Below, one piece after another: positions 33,726 to 35,462 of a stretch of DNA of 35,462 bases. The translations under genes and the position numbers were made by a program. The stretch's first letter is position 1. Every line of letters begins with the position of its first letter. Source of the DNA: Calditrichota bacterium (GTDB taxonomy: Bacteria; Electryoneota; AABM5-125-24; Hatepunaeales; Hatepunaeaceae); contig JABGPL010000042.1 in assembly GCA_018644935.1 (NCBI GenBank), positions 1 to 35,462 on the forward strand, given 5' to 3'. The notes beneath the pieces were generated by a model that saw only the letters and a list, made by a program, of their open reading frames with translations, was not told where the DNA came from and did not search any database.

Positions 33726-33780
33726 CTTCTTTACAAAATATCATTTTGACAATTGATAACATTCATTTTGGCAACTTTCC

Positions 33781-35462
33781 TTATGAATCCTCTACTGAGT
33801 GGTAACGTGTCCCCCAACGTTTGTATAGAACCGGCAATACCAGCAAAGTAAGAATTGTGGAGGTTATAATTCCTCCGATGACGACAGTTGCAAGCGGTCG
33901 TTGAACCTCCGCCCCAACACCATTTGACATTGCCATCGGAACAAAACCGAGGGATGCTACAAGCGCTGTCATTATCACCGGACGCAACCGCTGGAGACCT
34001 CCCAGTTTAATTGCGACATCAATTCCATTACCTTGTTTTACGAGATTACGTATCGCCGACACCAAAACAAGACCATTGAGGACCGCTATGCCGGATAAAG
34101 CGATGAATCCTACACCTGCAGAAATACTAAATGGCATAGCACGAATCACCAAAGCAAATACCCCGCCTACCGCTGCCAATGGTACACCACTAAAAATTAA
34201 TAATGCGTCCCTGATACTCTTGAATGACAGATAGAGGAGACCAAAGATCATCATCAACGCGATGGGAACCACAATCATTAATCTTGTGCGAGCGCGTTCA
34301 AGATTTTCAAACTGCCCTCCATAGCGAATGAAATAACCAGTCTCCAATAGAACTTCTTTTTCTAATTTTGCTCGAACCTCGCCGATGAATGAGTCAATAT
34401 CCCGTCCACGTACATTACATTGGACAACGACTCGTCGTTTGCCCCATTCCCGGGTGATTGTTGAAGGTCCCTCTGTCTGTTCAAATCTGGCAACTTGACC
34501 TAAAGGAATATGCTCCCCGGCTTGACCATATAGCAATATTTTATGCAGTGCTTCAGGCGTACGGGTAAATGTCGTATCGAATTTGACTGCCAATTCAAAC
34601 CGCCTTTGATCCTCCCGAACCTCGCCAACCACCGAACCACCGATCATTTTGATTGACTCGAGAACGACTTCCGAGGAGAGCGAATATCTGGAAAGTGACT
34701 TCCGATCTACAATCAATTTCAGAACCGGTTGACCTGTGATCTGCTCCTGATTCAGGTCAGCCACTCCTTGAATTTCACCGACTATTTTGGATATTTGATC
34801 TGCTTTTTGTTTTAGAATTTCCATATCATCACCAAAAACCTTTATACCTACATCGGTGCGGATGCCTGAGATCATCTCATTAAAGCGCATTTCTATCGGC
34901 TGGGTAAAGCCCATGTTCATTCCTGGAAGATCCGATAACTCGGCATCCATCATCTCCACAAGTTGCTGTTGGTTATTCGTCTGCTTCCACTCCTCTCTTG
35001 GCTTCATGGCAATAAACACATCAGCTAACTCGACTCCCATCGGATCAGTTGCAACTTCCGGAGTTCCAGTTCTTGTCCAGATCTCAGCAACCTCGTCAGG
35101 AAATTTCTCCTTCAGTAATTTCTCGACATGTGCGCCTTGATCGGTGGACTGTTCGAGTGAAATTCCAGCAAGGCGTATAAGATTGACGACAATACTTCCT
35201 TCAGAGAGCTTTGGTATAAATTCCGCACCCAAACGAGTAAAAGTTATCCCCGCAATCGCCACTAGCACTAAAGTGCCAATCAGGACGAGGCGACCTCTGC
35301 TCATACACCACTCAAGAATCGGTCTATAAAGACTTTGGAGAGTTTTTACCAACCACATTTCCCCTGGGTCTTTTTTTGATCTCATTGGTAGGATAGTCGC
35401 ACATAGTGCTGGAATTGCAGTGAATGAGAGTATTAAAGATCCTCCCAACGCCAGGATTACCG
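33781..35462 (-). CDS. Second heavy-metal efflux RND pump, C-terminal half, cut by the right window edge
   Basis: The frame is open from the right edge to TAA 33781-33783, giving about 560 residues with no start in the window. The apparent start at 35448 is an internal TTG; codons before it continue V-I-L-A-L-G-G-S-L-I-L. The sequence covers the end of the first transmembrane block (L-S-F-T-A-I-P-A-L-C-A-T-I-L), the second periplasmic loop (R-T-G-T-P-E-V-A-T-D-P-M-G-V-E) and the last helices (G-F-I-A-L-S-G-I-A-V-L-N-G-L-V). The L-S-G-I-A-V-L-N-G signature and the T-D-P-M-G motif are nearer to CzcA-type (divalent) pumps than the pump at 30447-33545. The TM4 signature that would settle this is outside the window. 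Its operon partners should lie to the right. Confidence 0.9.
   Translation of the reverse strand, partial: VILALGGSLILSFTAIPALCATILPMRSKKDPGEMWLVKTLQSLYRPILEWCMSRGRLVLIGTLVLVAIAGITFTRLGAEFIPKLSEGSIVVNLIRLAGISLEQSTDQGAHVEKLLKEKFPDEVAEIWTRTGTPEVATDPMGVELADVFIAMKPREEWKQTNNQQQLVEMMDAELSDLPGMNMGFTQPIEMRFNEMISGIRTDVGIKVFGDDMEILKQKADQISKIVGEIQGVADLNQEQITGQPVLKLIVDRKSLSRYSLSSEVVLESIKMIGGSVVGEVREDQRRFELAVKFDTTFTRTPEALHKILLYGQAGEHIPLGQVARFEQTEGPSTITREWGKRRVVVQCNVRGRDIDSFIGEVRAKLEKEVLLETGYFIRYGGQFENLERARTRLMIVVPIALMMIFGLLYLSFKSIRDALLIFSGVPLAAVGGVFALVIRAMPFSISAGVGFIALSGIAVLNGLVLVSAIRNLVKQGNGIDVAIKLGGLQRLRPVIMTALVASLGFVPMAMSNGVGAEVQRPLATVVIGGIITSTILTLLVLPVLYKRWGTRYHSVEDS

Noticed and set aside
35144-35448. 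The TTG at 35448 as a real start for a short RND protein
   Set aside because: Codons before it continue the RND family sequence to the window edge, so the gene is truncated by the window, not short.

Overview
The window is a chromosomal stretch of moderate to low GC from a didermic bacterium that exports proteins by a type IX-like secretion system. Five intact large secreted proteins end in the Por/T9SS-type C-terminal sorting domain, recognised by a Y-P-N/Q-P-F-N motif about 80 residues before the stop and a G-x-Y-x-x-R-L...K-x-V-x-V-K/R tail. The same proteins carry repeated extracellular modules of Ig/ASH, carboxypeptidase-regulatory-like, beta-propeller and beta-helix type. This points to the FCB superphylum, probably a candidate phylum related to Marinimicrobia, KSB1 or Electryonea. 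That is inference from protein style; there is no rRNA or other phylogenetic marker here.

Layout. 1-4266 (minus): the 5' part of a secreted protein running off the left edge, its complete paralogue, and a tandem pair of small Gly-rich secreted proteins, with strong hairpin terminators between the genes. 4610-8116 (minus): a very large sorting-domain protein. 8214-11671: a MATE-family exporter, a TrmB-type regulator and a convergent pirin. 11672-12585: a non-coding stretch holding the decayed 3' part of another sorting-domain gene. 12586-18679 (plus): a gingipain-like C25 peptidase and a beta-helix protein. 18860-19678 (minus): a response regulator ending in two four-cysteine modules. 19679-20582: a region with a small frameshifted gene. 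20583-21563 (plus): a metallophosphoesterase lipoprotein, convergent with a 1045-residue LVIVD-repeat protein (21622-24759, minus). 24760-25730: a repeat-rich region around one small acidic gene. 25731-27063: an ECF sigma factor overlapping a single-pass membrane protein that is probably its anti-sigma factor. 27258-33545: a small Cys/His-rich exported protein followed by a complete tripartite heavy-metal efflux operon (outer-membrane factor, His-rich adaptor, RND pump). 33781-end (minus): the C-terminal half of a second heavy-metal RND pump, convergent with the first.

How it fits together: the left two thirds is mostly cell-surface or secreted cargo; the right third is a metal-homeostasis locus possibly governed by the adjacent ECF/anti-sigma pair. 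Intergenic regions carry several families of palindromic elements, including a 37-bp inverted repeat with a solitary third copy of its arm, a 25-bp palindromic direct repeat bracketing a small gene, and AAGTAGC/CCCGGG hairpins. At least two broken genes were reconstructed by reading across frames. I saw no CRISPR array, tRNA, rRNA, transposase or phage gene.
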